DNA of 64,000 nt. Source: Breoghania sp037026715 (lineage in GTDB: Bacteria; Pseudomonadota; Alphaproteobacteria; Rhizobiales; Stappiaceae). A model generated the notes under the pieces. That model saw only the letters and a program-made list of their open reading frames with translations. It searched no databases and was not told the DNA's origin. Where the stretch lies: assembly GCF_037026715.1 (NCBI RefSeq), contig NZ_JBANCG010000001.1, positions 496,001 through 560,000 of the forward strand. The letters are read 5' to 3'. This document shows positions 9,240 to 17,728 of the stretch, one piece after another (position 1 is the stretch's first letter; each line of letters begins with the position of its first letter). Position numbers and translations under genes: made by a program.

Positions 9240-9893
9240 TCAGGAAATCTGGTCTTTGATGATGTTGATGTCCTTGACCGCGGCGAACTCGACCGCGATG
9301 CCTTCTTCGGTGTGGCGCACGACGCGGGCGCGCATCTTGCCGAGGACGATCGGCGTGCCGATGGCCGGCTTGACCGTGGTGGCGAGGGCCGCGCCCGACA
9401 GCGACACATCGATGACGCGGCAGGTGTATTCGCGGCCGTCGGCAAGCTCGATGCGCGAGACGGAGTTTTCCGGCGTGAAGCGATCGTGACGACGGTCTTC
9501 CGGCAGGTTCAGCTCGTGCCGGTTGGCAAGCCAGGTGAGCTGGTTGGCAAGCTTGTCGCGCTTGCGCGCCGTGGCGTTCACGGTCATGGCGAAGCCGCCA
9601 TCGAAGGTACGCACGACCTTTCCTTCGATCCGGCCGATGTGATCGATATAGGCGATGATCCGTTCGCCCACCTCAGCCGTCATCGGAGCGACGACGGCGG
9701 CGCCGCCGGGCGACATGTTGATCACCTGGCAGGGGTACTCGCGCCTGTTCTCCAGCATGAACCGCCCGAGCAGGCTCACCTTGACCCGCTGGAAACGCCG
9801 CTTGTCCGGCGTCTTGCCGGCAAACTGCGCCATGCGGTTGTTGGCTTGCGGGGCTGTTGCCTCGGGGGCGAGCGTGGCCTGAGCGGGCGCCAT
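9240..9893 (-). CDS. tandem PilZ-domain protein (c-di-GMP effector)
   Basis: A 217-residue cytoplasmic protein with two PilZ domains, at about residues 28-110 and 130-215. Both retain the c-di-GMP signature: RRFQR (Arg32/Arg36) with NMSPGG (Asn59, Ser61, Gly64), and RRHDR (Arg134/Arg138) with DVSLSG (Asp162, Ser164, Gly167). It therefore probably binds two c-di-GMP units per chain and acts in motility, surface or envelope control. There is no catalytic or output domain. A near-CtrA site lies about 80 bases upstream. Confidence 0.88.
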   Translation of the reverse strand: MAPAQATLAPEATAPQANNRMAQFAGKTPDKRRFQRVKVSLLGRFMLENRREYPCQVINMSPGGAAVVAPMTAEVGERIIAYIDHIGRIEGKVVRTFDGGFAMTVNATARKRDKLANQLTWLANRHELNLPEDRRHDRFTPENSVSRIELADGREYTCRVIDVSLSGAALATTVKPAIGTPIVLGKMRARVVRHTEEGIAVEFAAVKDINIIKDQIS

Positions 9894-9972
9894 CCGGGAA
9901 AGATCTCCTATTCGACCGCCGCTCCGTATTCGCGTCTGGGCGTTCTCGGTCGCTAGCCTAGGAGCAGCGACG

Positions 9973-9987
9973 TTAACAACCGGTTAG
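9973..9987 (-). promoter_or_regulatory. CtrA-like site (TTAA-N7-TTAG)
   Basis: TTAACAACCGGTTAG matches the CtrA box TTAA-N7-TTAA at seven of eight positions, about 80 bases upstream of the PilZ gene. CtrA controls cell cycle and motility genes in alphaproteobacteria; binding here is an inference. Confidence 0.35.
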
Positions 9988-10141
9988 ATCATAACTGAAT
10001 ATCGTCATTAATTGGCATTTTGCCGCTGCGATCTTCGCTGCCGCTAGGAAAGAAAAAAGCGATGGTGGCACAGGATTTCGGCACGATCGTTGTCGCGTCT
10101 ATCGCGCGATCTGCGCGCGCCCCGGTCGCGGCCGGCTCGTC

Positions 10142-10774
10142 TCAGGCTTCGGCCTGGCTCTTGCCGCCTTCGTAGACGGTCAGATGCCCGACCCGGCGGT
10201 AGGCAAGCTGCTGGGCCGGCGTCGTGACGATGGCATGCGCCTCGTTGCCCGCGCCCACCTTGCGCAGGAAGAAGGGCTGCTCGTCCGGCCATATCAGCCG
10301 CAGGCTCGAAATGCTCTGCTTCACCACGGGATGGATTCCCACCCAATAGGGCTTTTCCATCATCGTGCAGCTGCCCAGGATCCGGGAATAGCCCTGATCG
10401 CGCATGCGCAGAGGCAGCAGCAGCACCTCCATGCCCACTGTCTGGCCGCGGTCTGTGCGCCCCTCCACGCCGAGCACCGCGGCGGCGGCATCCTTAGTGA
10501 TGGCCTGAAGCATCGTCTCCATCGCCTCGTGGTCCTTGTCCGTCCACATGCGCAGGAAATCGCGGCCCTTCAGTTCGCGGCAAAAGGCGGCGCACATGCG
10601 CGTGCCCGCGAGCCGGAAGCGATAGGTTTCGTCTTCGACGGCTTCCAGAATGAACGTGTCGCCCAGAACCGTGCGGATGTCGCCAGGCTCTATCTCGCTG
10701 CGCTCCGGCGCCGGCTTGGATCCGCGAAGCCGGTTCCAATAGTCGTAAAGCGCCTGCGTCGTGGCGTGTTTCAT
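10142..10774 (-). CDS. PAS_5 domain protein
   Basis: A 210-residue protein of the PAS_5 (PF07310) type widespread in Hyphomicrobiales. The family opening (YDYWNRLRGSKPAPERSEI) is at residues 11-29 and the conserved LGDTFILE follows. It has no kinase or other output domain, so it may be a small sensor or adaptor. I start at the ATG at 10774 because it fits the family N-terminus; the open frame continues to 10867 but the extra 31 residues look non-coding. It diverges from the rhomboid gene. Confidence 0.8.
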   Translation of the reverse strand: MKHATTQALYDYWNRLRGSKPAPERSEIEPGDIRTVLGDTFILEAVEDETYRFRLAGTRMCAAFCRELKGRDFLRMWTDKDHEAMETMLQAITKDAAAAVLGVEGRTDRGQTVGMEVLLLPLRMRDQGYSRILGSCTMMEKPYWVGIHPVVKQSISSLRLIWPDEQPFFLRKVGAGNEAHAIVTTPAQQLAYRRVGHLTVYEGGKSQAEA

Positions 10775-11106
10775 GTCTCGATGCCTCACTCGGTGTCCAT
10801 TTCCGGCCGCCGCTTGTGTTGCGCTGTCCCAGGTACGTGTCCCGGTCTGAGCCGGTTCGACGTTCAACGCGGGACTCGGTGGCGGTCTGGAATGGTTAAG
10901 AGCAGGTTACATGCCAGCACCGTTTTGGACATCAATTCCGTCGGGTTTACCTGCCATTATGGTTAACAACCGGGGGTAGTCTGTGGACAGCGGCGAAGCC
11001 GTGACGTGTCTTGACGATTGTCTCCGCCCTCAAGCGCGCCTATGTGGTCAGGGACTTCACCTTGCAACGCTTCCTGTCGGGCAGCCACGATAGCCACGAC
11101 CGCCCC

Positions 11107-11210
11107 AAGTCATCGCCCCAAGCCACTGGCCCAAGCCACTGGCCCAAGCCACTGGCCCAAGCCACTGGCCCAAGTCACTGGCCCAAGTCACTCGCCCAAG
11201 TCACAGCCCC
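11107..11210 (+). repeat. 13-bp tandem repeat, 8 copies
   Basis: Eight head-to-tail copies of a 13-base unit. Copies 2-5 are identical (AAGCCACTGGCCC); copies 6-7 carry AAGTCACT, and copies 1 and 8 are the most diverged. It ends 13 bases before the proposed rhomboid ATG. The period is not a multiple of three, although one frame stays open through it. Confidence 0.9.
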
Positions 11211-11223
11211 GGAGCCGTCTTCC

Positions 11224-12072
11224 ATGCAGGACCCGAAAGACCCCATCGCCGACGATGATTCCGATCAGGGAGGCGGGCCCGCGAACGAGTTTGGCCAGTG
11301 GACCGCCCGCCCGATGCTGAACGAGGATCGGCGCCCGCCTGCGGGCGAGCCGCTGTTCAACCTTCCCGGCGTCGTTCTGGCGCTGATTGCCGTACTCGCC
11401 GGTGTCCACCTTCTGCGCGTTTTCGTCTTCACGCCGCAGACCGACTACGAGTTCCTGCTGGAATTCTCCTTCCTGCCGCTTCGCTATGCTTCGCCCGAGG
11501 TGCTGGCGCAGGCGCTCGGCGGGGCGACACTTCCCGGCGGGGAGGGCGCGAAGGTGTGGACTTTTCTCACCTATGCCTTCCTGCACGGGTCGTTCACCCA
11601 TCTCGCCTTCAACGCATTGTGGCTTGCCGTCTTCGGCTCGGCGCTTGCCCGCCGGTTCGGCACAATGAGGTTTCTTGGCTTTTCCGCCGTCACCGCTATC
11701 GCAGGGGCTGCGGCACATCTGGCCACCCATTTCGGCGAACCGATCCCGGTGGTCGGCGCCTCGGCGGCGATTTCGGGTCACATGGCGGCGGTGGCCCGTT
11801 TCGCCTTCGATCACGGCGGGCCGCTCGGCATGATGCGCGGCAACCATCCATCGGCCTATCGTCAGCCGGCGACATCGCTCGCCCGGGCGCTTTCGAATCC
11901 GCAGGTGCTGACCTTTCTCGCCGTCTGGTTCGCGGTGAACCTGATTTTCGGCATGGGCTCACTGTCGTTCGGCGGGAATTCTCCGACCATCGCCTGGGAG
12001 GCCCATATCGGCGGTTTCATCGCCGGACTGGCGCTTTTCTCGCTGTTCGATCCGGTGCCGCGCCGGCGCTGA
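11224..12072 (+). CDS. rhomboid family intramembrane serine protease
   Basis: A 282-residue rhomboid protease that should cleave transmembrane segments of membrane proteins. It has about six hydrophobic segments starting near residue 47. The family motif HGSFTHLAFN holds His121, His126 and Asn130, the nucleophile is Ser180 (VVGAS), and the catalytic His is 261 (WEAHIGGF). I prefer the ATG at 11224. A TTG at 11011 would add 71 residues translated through the 13-bp tandem repeat, giving a 13-residue peptide repeat, which looks artefactual. Substrates are not evident from the neighbours. Confidence 0.85.
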   Translation: MQDPKDPIADDDSDQGGGPANEFGQWTARPMLNEDRRPPAGEPLFNLPGVVLALIAVLAGVHLLRVFVFTPQTDYEFLLEFSFLPLRYASPEVLAQALGGATLPGGEGAKVWTFLTYAFLHGSFTHLAFNALWLAVFGSALARRFGTMRFLGFSAVTAIAGAAAHLATHFGEPIPVVGASAAISGHMAAVARFAFDHGGPLGMMRGNHPSAYRQPATSLARALSNPQVLTFLAVWFAVNLIFGMGSLSFGGNSPTIAWEAHIGGFIAGLALFSLFDPVPRRR

Positions 12073-12358
12073 GCAGGAGCGATAGCCCTACGTTCGGACC
12101 GTCGGTGACAATGCTGTTCACGAACGCGCTCTTTTTTGAGACAATCCTGACGTAACGGCGGGTCCGGAAACGGTGCCGCCGGCGGGTGAGGTTTACGGGA
12201 GCGGCCTTGCCCGGTCCGTCGAAGGCGGCGTCAGCGTGGCGTCGTCCGGTACGTGCTGAGGCAGGGCGCTTTGCGGGCCCCGCATCCGCAGGTCTTCGGC
12301 CACCCCGAAAGGCTGCTCCAGGAGGTCGATCTTCAACCGAACAGGAGTGGAGGAAGCG

Positions 12359-12790
12359 ATGACTGTCGGCGCAATCTTGAACGAAAAGGGCAATTCGGTC
12401 TTCTCGATCAGGCCGGAGGAGACCCTCGAGGACGTCTGCAAGCTCTTGCTGGAACATCGCATCGGCGCGGTGATGGTGCTGGACAAGAATGACGGCATTG
12501 CCGGTATCCTGTCGGAACGCGACGTGGTGCGGGCCGTGGGGCGCGATGGCGATGCGGCCCTGAAGCGTCCGGCCGCCGATGTCATGACCACGAAGGTGGA
12601 AACCTGCATCGAGGACGACACCATCAACCAGGCGATGGCGCGCATGACCAAGGGCCGCTTCCGTCACCTGCCGGTGACGCGGTCGGGCCGGATCATCGGC
12701 GTGATCTCCATCGGCGACGTGGTGAAGTGGCGGATCGAGCAGGTCGAGCGCGAGGCGGAGGAAATGCGCTCCTACATCGCCATGGCGTAA
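12359..12790 (+). CDS. CBS-domain protein
   Basis: A 143-residue protein made of two CBS motifs (about residues 6-60 and 72-130), forming one Bateman module that normally senses adenine nucleotides or related ligands. No attached enzyme domain is present. The start at 12359 follows GGAGGAA; the GTG at 12347 lies at the edge of this ribosome site and is rejected. The large gap upstream (12073-12358) should hold its promoter. The target protein is unknown. Confidence 0.88.
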   Translation: MTVGAILNEKGNSVFSIRPEETLEDVCKLLLEHRIGAVMVLDKNDGIAGILSERDVVRAVGRDGDAALKRPAADVMTTKVETCIEDDTINQAMARMTKGRFRHLPVTRSGRIIGVISIGDVVKWRIEQVEREAEEMRSYIAMA

Positions 12791-12847
12791 GGCGGTCCAA
12801 CCGCCGCGAGGACGCCCGTCATTGGCGTCCTTCGCCGCGCGAACGGC

Positions 12848-12875
12848 TGTCATCCCGGCAGAGGCGGGGATGACA
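12848..12875. repeat. dispersed hairpin TGTCATCCC...GGGATGACA
   Basis: A 9-bp inverted repeat between the convergent CBS and hisI genes. Its GTCATCCC/GGGATGAC arms resemble a small palindromic repeat common in alphaproteobacterial intergenic DNA, and a related hairpin occurs at 24736. It may also slow or end transcription from both sides. Confidence 0.5.
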
Positions 12876-12922
12876 ATCGTATGCGACGAAACGAAAAGAA
12901 AGACGGCGCTGCTGCGCGCCGC

Positions 12923-13381
12923 TCAATCCTTGCCGTAGACCTCTTTGGGATCGTAGACGCGTTCTTGCGTGATCGAGAGTTTCGTTTCGGCCGAGGCCGA
13001 CTTTCCCAGCTCCACCGTGCGGTAGAAGCACGAGCGGTAGCCGACGTGGCAGGTCGCGCCGTTGCCGGCCACGCGCACCTTGATGAGGATCGCGTCCTGG
13101 TCGCAGTCGGTGCGCATCTCCACGACCTGCTGCACCTGGCCCGAGGTCGCGCCCTTCTTCCAGTATTCCTGGCGCGAGCGGCTCCAGTACCAGGCCTCGC
13201 CCTCCTCGATGGTGCGCGCGAGCGCACCCTCGTTCATGTAGCCGAGCATCAGCACTTCGCCGCTGTCGGCATCGGTGACGATGGCGGGCATCAGGCCGTC
13301 CGCATCGAATTTCGGGCGTAGGATCGCGCCGGTCTCGGTTTCGGCCTTGTCTGTCTGCGGGGCGAAGCGGGTCTCGGTCAT
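12923..13381 (-). CDS. hisI: phosphoribosyl-AMP cyclohydrolase
   Basis: Opens the purine ring of phosphoribosyl-AMP in the third step of histidine synthesis. The 152-residue protein has the metal-binding TDCDQDA segment (residues 91-97) and the zinc-ligand Cys111 and Cys118 in CHVGYRSCF. It is the monofunctional form, without a HisE domain. It lies 40 bases downstream of folE on the same strand, and the pair may be one transcription unit. Confidence 0.95.
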   Translation of the reverse strand: MTETRFAPQTDKAETETGAILRPKFDADGLMPAIVTDADSGEVLMLGYMNEGALARTIEEGEAWYWSRSRQEYWKKGATSGQVQQVVEMRTDCDQDAILIKVRVAGNGATCHVGYRSCFYRTVELGKSASAETKLSITQERVYDPKEVYGKD

Positions 13382-13421
13382 GCGGTTCTGTCTTGCCTTG
13401 AGGGACGACGGAAGAGCGCGC

Positions 13422-14057
13422 TCAGCGGCGCACCAGCATCATGAAGCGGGCCTGTTCGGCCGGGTTCTCGCGGAAGACGCCGGTAAAGCGGGTGGTCACG
13501 GTCGTGACACCCGCCTTTTGCACGCCGCGCAGCGACATGCACTGGTGCTCCGCCTCGATCATCACGGCCAGACCGCGGGGCTGAAGTGCGGTCTCGATCG
13601 CGGCGGCGATCTCCGCGCTCAGGTTTTCCTGCGTCTGCAGCCGACGGGCATAGACGTCGATCACGCGTGCGAGCTTCGACAGGCCGACCACGCCGCCCTT
13701 GGGATAGTAGGCGATGTGGGCGTGCCCGATGAAGGGCACCATGTGGTGCTCGCAGTGGGAATAGAACGGAATGTCGCGCAGCAGCACGATGTCGTCGTAG
13801 CCGTTGACCTCGTCGAAGGTCGTGCCGAGATAATCGGCCGCCGCCTCGCCATAGCCCTTGAAGAATTCTTCATAGGCGCGGATCACGCGCTGGGGCGTAT
13901 CGAGAAGGCCCTCGCGGGTCACGTCCTCGCCGACATAGGCCAGAAGGGTGCGCACGGCCTCCTCGGCCTCGGCGCGGGTCGGACGCGGGCCCGTGTCCGG
14001 TCGCTGTGCGGCCTTGTCGTTGTCCTTGTTGTTGGCGGCTTTCACGACGGCGTCCAT
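13422..14057 (-). CDS. folE: GTP cyclohydrolase I
   Basis: Converts GTP to dihydroneopterin triphosphate, the first step of folate synthesis. The 211-residue protein has the zinc and active-site motifs SHCEHHMVPF and EHQCMSLRG and the family segment GLSKLARVI. I choose the ATG at 14057 because GGAGAGG lies 6 bases before it; the ATG at 14072 in the same frame would place that site inside the gene. The first 25 residues are a variable basic leader. It diverges from the NifU-like gene. Confidence 0.94.
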   Translation of the reverse strand: MDAVVKAANNKDNDKAAQRPDTGPRPTRAEAEEAVRTLLAYVGEDVTREGLLDTPQRVIRAYEEFFKGYGEAAADYLGTTFDEVNGYDDIVLLRDIPFYSHCEHHMVPFIGHAHIAYYPKGGVVGLSKLARVIDVYARRLQTQENLSAEIAAAIETALQPRGLAVMIEAEHQCMSLRGVQKAGVTTVTTRFTGVFRENPAEQARFMMLVRR

Positions 14058-14248
14058 TTCGGACCTCTCCATCTGGGTTTGTCACGTCCGGCGCTGGCCG
14101 GGGCCGGCCGCATCCATATATAGAAGATAGACCGGACAAGGCGAAGCGGCGGGCCTTGCGTCGAAGCGACGTGCGACAGGCCCGCCCGGTTTCCCTATAT
14201 AGACTGTCGTGCCCCCAAGTGAAGGCGGGGGCCGTTTTCGAGGCGAGC

Positions 14249-14710
14249 ATGATTGACGATATCTATAACAGCCGGATCCTCGAACTGGCGGGCAACATCC
14301 CGCGGCTCGGGCGGCTGGACGATCCTGACGGAAGCGCCAAGGCCCATTCCAAGCTGTGCGGCTCGACGGTGGTCGTGGATGTGAAGGTGGAGGACGGGGT
14401 CGTCACCGACTTCGCCCACGACGTGAAGGCCTGTGCGCTGGGCCAGGCGTCCTCCTCCATCATGGCGAGCCATGTGATCGGCGCGACGGCCGAGGAGTTG
14501 CACGAGGTGCGCGATGCCATGCGCGCCATGCTGAAGGAAAACGGCGCGCCGCCTCAAGGCCGGTTCGCCGAGTGTGCCGTGCTGGAGCCAGTGCGCGACT
14601 ACAAGGCGCGACATGCCTCCACCATGCTGACCTTCGAGGCGACGGTGGAGGCCGTCGACCAGGCGCTGGCGAAGGCCGGCGCCGGCGCGGCGGCGGGATC
14701 GGACGCCTAA
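14249..14710 (+). CDS. NifU/IscU-like iron-sulfur cluster scaffold
   Basis: A 153-residue protein of the NifU N-terminal (IscU-like) family. The three cluster-ligand cysteines are in KLCGST, KACALGQ and FAECAVL. It probably assembles or carries Fe-S clusters in the cytoplasm. The ATG at 14249 gives the typical MIDDIYNSRILELA start, and the upstream in-frame extension crosses the folE promoter. It is encoded alone, divergent from folE; no suf or isc genes are nearby. Confidence 0.88.
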   Translation: MIDDIYNSRILELAGNIPRLGRLDDPDGSAKAHSKLCGSTVVVDVKVEDGVVTDFAHDVKACALGQASSSIMASHVIGATAEELHEVRDAMRAMLKENGAPPQGRFAECAVLEPVRDYKARHASTMLTFEATVEAVDQALAKAGAGAAAGSDA

Positions 14711-14749
14711 TGCGTCCTCGTCCCGCCTGCCTGTCAATGTGTTGCGATC

Positions 14750-16399
14750 CTACTCGGCCGCTTGCGCTTCCGCTTCCTTGACCACCTGCCGTTCGCTTCG
14801 CAAACCCTGAACGATGGAATAGCAGGCGAGCAGCAGCACGATGGTGAACGGGAAGCCTGTGGAGACCGCCATGGCCTGAAGGGCGGTCAGTCCGCCGCCG
14901 AGCAGAAGCGCGATGGCGACCAGTCCCTCAAAGCTCGCCCAGAAGACGCGCTGCGGCGTCGGGGCTTCCACCTTGCCGCCCGCCGTGATGGTGTCGATCA
15001 CCAGCGAGCCGGAGTCCGACGACGTCACGAAGAACACAATCACCAGAATGATACCGATGAAGGACGAGATCTGGTGCAGCGGCAGCTGTTCCAGCATCAC
15101 GAAGAGCTTGAGCGGCAGGTCCGCATCGGTGACGGCCTGGTAGCCCTGGTTGACGACCTCGTGGATCGCCGTGCCGCCGAACACCGTCATCCAGAAGACC
15201 GAGACCAGCGAGGGGATCAGCAGCACGCAGGTGATGAACTCGCGCACCGTGCGCCCGCGCGAAACCCGGGCGATGAACATGCCGACGAAGGGCGACCAGG
15301 AGATCCACCAGGCCCAGTAGAAGGCCGTCCAGCCCTGGCGGAAATTGTCGTCCGCACGTCCGACCGGGTTCGACAGCGCCGGCAGGTATTCGGCATAGGC
15401 GATCAGGTTGTCGAAGAAGCCGCGCAGGAGCGCCATGGTCGGGCCGGTGAAGAGCACGAACAGCAGCAGCAGCGCCGCCAGCACCATGTTGATTTCCGAA
15501 AGCCGCTTCACGCCCGCATCGAGGCCGGCGACCACCGAGGTCAGCGCCATGCCGGTGATGATGATGATCAGCACGACCTGCATGGTGGTGTTGTCGGGCA
15601 GGCCGAACAGGAAGTGGAGGCCGGCACCGGCCTGCGAGGCGCCGAAGCCGAGCGAGGTGGCCAGCCCGAACAGCGTGGCCAGGACCGCGAGAATGTCGAT
15701 GATGTGGCCGGTCCAGCCCCACACGCGCTCGCCGAACACCGGATAGAAGACCGAGCGCATGGTGAGCGGCAGGCCCTTGTTGTAGGCAAACAGTGCCAGC
15801 GCCAGCGCGACAATCGCGTAGATCGCCCAGGGGTGCAGGCCCCAGTGGAAGATGGTCGCCGCCATGCCCAGCTTCTCGGCCTCGGCGATGTTGCCGGGGG
15901 CTCCGCCGAGCGGCGCCCAGCTCTCCGGCGAACCGGCGGCCGCCGCAACCGACGTGCCGTAGTGGGTGATCGGCTCGGACACACCGTAGAACATCAGCCC
16001 GATGCCCATGCCGGCGGCAAACAGCATCGCGAACCAGCCCGAATATGAATATTCCGGTTCTGCCTCTGTGCCGCCGAGGCGCACCTTGCCCAGAGGTGAG
16101 ACGACGAGCACCAGGCAAAGGATAACGAAGACGTTGGCGGCAGAGAGGAAGAACCAGTCCAGCGAGGCGGTCAGCCAGTTCCTCAGGTCGCTGAAGGCCG
16201 GACCGAGACTGTTCTGGAAGGCGAGTGTCACAAAGACGAAGGCGACGATGGCAAGCCCCGAAATCAGAAAGACGGGGTTGTGGATATCAAGGCCGAAGGG
16301 CCCGATCTGGGGCTGGATGTTGTCCTGGCCGATCTCGTATTCGGTGTCGATGACGTCGGCTTCCCCATCGGGGACTAGGGCAGACTGGTCGTCGCTCAT
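14750..16399 (-). CDS. BCCT family transporter (betaine/choline/carnitine type)
   Basis: A 549-residue inner-membrane transporter with about 12 hydrophobic segments and the BCCT signature region GWTAFYWAWWISWSPFVGM rich in Trp. Such proteins take up quaternary ammonium or related osmolytes with Na+ or H+. The C-terminal tail after the last segment is short, so an osmosensing tail like BetP's is absent. The ATG at 16399 has GAGAGAG upstream; the TTG at 16414 is less likely. It lies downstream of a universal stress protein with 61 bases between, suggesting a stress-linked operon. Confidence 0.9.
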   Translation of the reverse strand: MSDDQSALVPDGEADVIDTEYEIGQDNIQPQIGPFGLDIHNPVFLISGLAIVAFVFVTLAFQNSLGPAFSDLRNWLTASLDWFFLSAANVFVILCLVLVVSPLGKVRLGGTEAEPEYSYSGWFAMLFAAGMGIGLMFYGVSEPITHYGTSVAAAAGSPESWAPLGGAPGNIAEAEKLGMAATIFHWGLHPWAIYAIVALALALFAYNKGLPLTMRSVFYPVFGERVWGWTGHIIDILAVLATLFGLATSLGFGASQAGAGLHFLFGLPDNTTMQVVLIIIITGMALTSVVAGLDAGVKRLSEINMVLAALLLLFVLFTGPTMALLRGFFDNLIAYAEYLPALSNPVGRADDNFRQGWTAFYWAWWISWSPFVGMFIARVSRGRTVREFITCVLLIPSLVSVFWMTVFGGTAIHEVVNQGYQAVTDADLPLKLFVMLEQLPLHQISSFIGIILVIVFFVTSSDSGSLVIDTITAGGKVEAPTPQRVFWASFEGLVAIALLLGGGLTALQAMAVSTGFPFTIVLLLACYSIVQGLRSERQVVKEAEAQAAE

Positions 16400-16460
16400 G
16401 GGCGTCTCTCTCAATTCTTGCCGGCAATGCGAGCCGGTTCAGATGCTGGCGGTCAGGGGA

Positions 16461-16877
16461 TCAGTCGCGGATCACGAAGACCGATACGGGCGCGTGTTGC
16501 GCGAGGTAGCCGGCGTTGGAGGCGAACAGGTATTCCGGCGCCCCCGGCGCATGGGTTGCCATGACCACGAGGTCGACGCCGTTTTCCTTGATCGCGCGGG
16601 CGAGCGTGGTGTCGAGATCGCGGGCCGGATCGTGGCTCGTGTAGGCGCGCGCCTCGGCCTCGATCCCGCGCTCCTTCGCCTGGGCCTGCCCGAACGCCTG
16701 GAGCTTTTTCGCAAATTCTTCCGGCGTGCGGGCGACTGGGCCGGGCAGGGCGGACGAGATGCCGACATAAAGGATCGGAGCCTCGTAGTGGCGCGACAGA
16801 TCCGCCGCGACGCGCAGCGCCTTTTCCAGTTTGTCTGCATGGGCCAGGTCTACCGGAACCATGATCTTGCTGTACAT
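16461..16877 (-). CDS. universal stress protein family
   Basis: A 138-residue single-domain UspA-fold protein (MYSKIMVPVD opening, VDLVVMATH, ending VSVFVIRD). The usual ATP-binding Gly-rich segment is degenerate here: MATHAPGAPEYLFASNAG lacks the standard GxxG spacing and the GS pair. It may therefore not bind ATP. The start at 16877 follows a strong GGAGGGGG and rejects the longer frame from 16955. Linked USP genes often modulate neighbouring transporters, so a link to the BCCT transporter is plausible but inferred. Confidence 0.88.
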   Translation of the reverse strand: MYSKIMVPVDLAHADKLEKALRVAADLSRHYEAPILYVGISSALPGPVARTPEEFAKKLQAFGQAQAKERGIEAEARAYTSHDPARDLDTTLARAIKENGVDLVVMATHAPGAPEYLFASNAGYLAQHAPVSVFVIRD

Positions 16878-16969
16878 ATAATCCCCCTCCGGTTTCAGGC
16901 GCCGAGACGCCTCTTCCGGGTTTATAGAACGCATAGAATGCAACTTGAGTTCCAAGCGGATACGGAAAA

Positions 16970-17095
16970 ATATTCATAGCCGGTCTGGCTATATTTTTCA
17001 ATGCGGCGGACGTAAGTTGTAAATAACAAATAGAATTACAGATATACTTATAGATACAAAAAAATCTATATATAACTATAGGTAAGATCCAGGTT
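16970..17095. other. AT-rich intergenic island
   Basis: A conspicuously AT-rich stretch between the divergent usp and yidD genes. It includes a perfect inverted repeat TATAGAT/ATCTATA (17049-17055 and 17064-17070) around a run of A. It probably holds the usp-BCCT promoter, perhaps with binding sites for an AT-preferring protein. No gene is seen from 16878 to 17242. Confidence 0.5.
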
Positions 17096-17242
17096 GAAAT
17101 GTGAAGTGTTGACCTGTTTTTGACACGTATTTGCCACAATTCGTGCCAGTGCTTTTCCAGCAGTGGGGCAGCAGGTCATGTCGGCACTTGACCGGGCGCG
17201 AGAGGCGTGATCGATGGGCCGCAGGTTCCTGCGGGAGGGTTC

Positions 17243-17548
17243 ATGAAGACCGTCGCGATCCTGTTGATCCGGTTGTACCGCTACACGTTCTCCGCTCTTT
17301 TCGGGCGTTCCTGTCGGTATCAGCCGACATGTTCGTCCTATACGGAGGAGGCGATCGTCCGTTTCGGCCTTTGGCCGGGCGGCTGGATGGGGCTGGCGCG
17401 CATCCTGCGCTGCAATCCCTTTGGTGCGAGCGGCTATGATCCCGTGCCCGACGATGTGCCCGGCAACGCGCACTGGTACATGCCCTGGCGCTACGGCCGC
17501 TGGACGGGGCGGCATATCGATCCGACGACGCGTATCGACCTGCCGTGA
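17243..17548 (+). CDS. yidD: membrane protein insertion efficiency factor YidD
   Basis: A 101-residue YidD-family protein, thought to help YidC insert membrane proteins from the cytoplasmic face. Family features present are LIRLYRY, GRSCRYQPTCSSYTEEAI with its conserved cysteines, and RCNPFGASGYDPVP. The ATG at 17243 follows GGGAGGG. In many bacteria the gene sits beside rnpA and rpmH; here it is separate. Confidence 0.93.
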   Translation: MKTVAILLIRLYRYTFSALFGRSCRYQPTCSSYTEEAIVRFGLWPGGWMGLARILRCNPFGASGYDPVPDDVPGNAHWYMPWRYGRWTGRHIDPTTRIDLP

Positions 17549-17728
17549 AGTGGGCGCGCCGCCACGGTGCATAAGCGTTTGCGCGGGAGCGGTTTTTTCC
17601 GCGAAATCCGAAACTGCTGTATAATGCGAGCGTTCTGGGCCAGGCGGGGGCGTGTCGTCCCGTCGGGGCCCCGTTCGCATGAACATTGCCGCATGCCATT
17701 GCAGGCCCAGAGTTTCCGCTCCGATCCC

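Noticed and set aside
8839..9259. Short plus-strand frames in the interval before the PilZ gene
   Set aside because: Several overlapping frames, none with a ribosome site or known family; typical of high-GC non-coding DNA.
11011..11223. N-terminal extension of the rhomboid protease
   Set aside because: It starts with TTG and translates the 13-bp tandem repeat into a repetitive peptide without family support.
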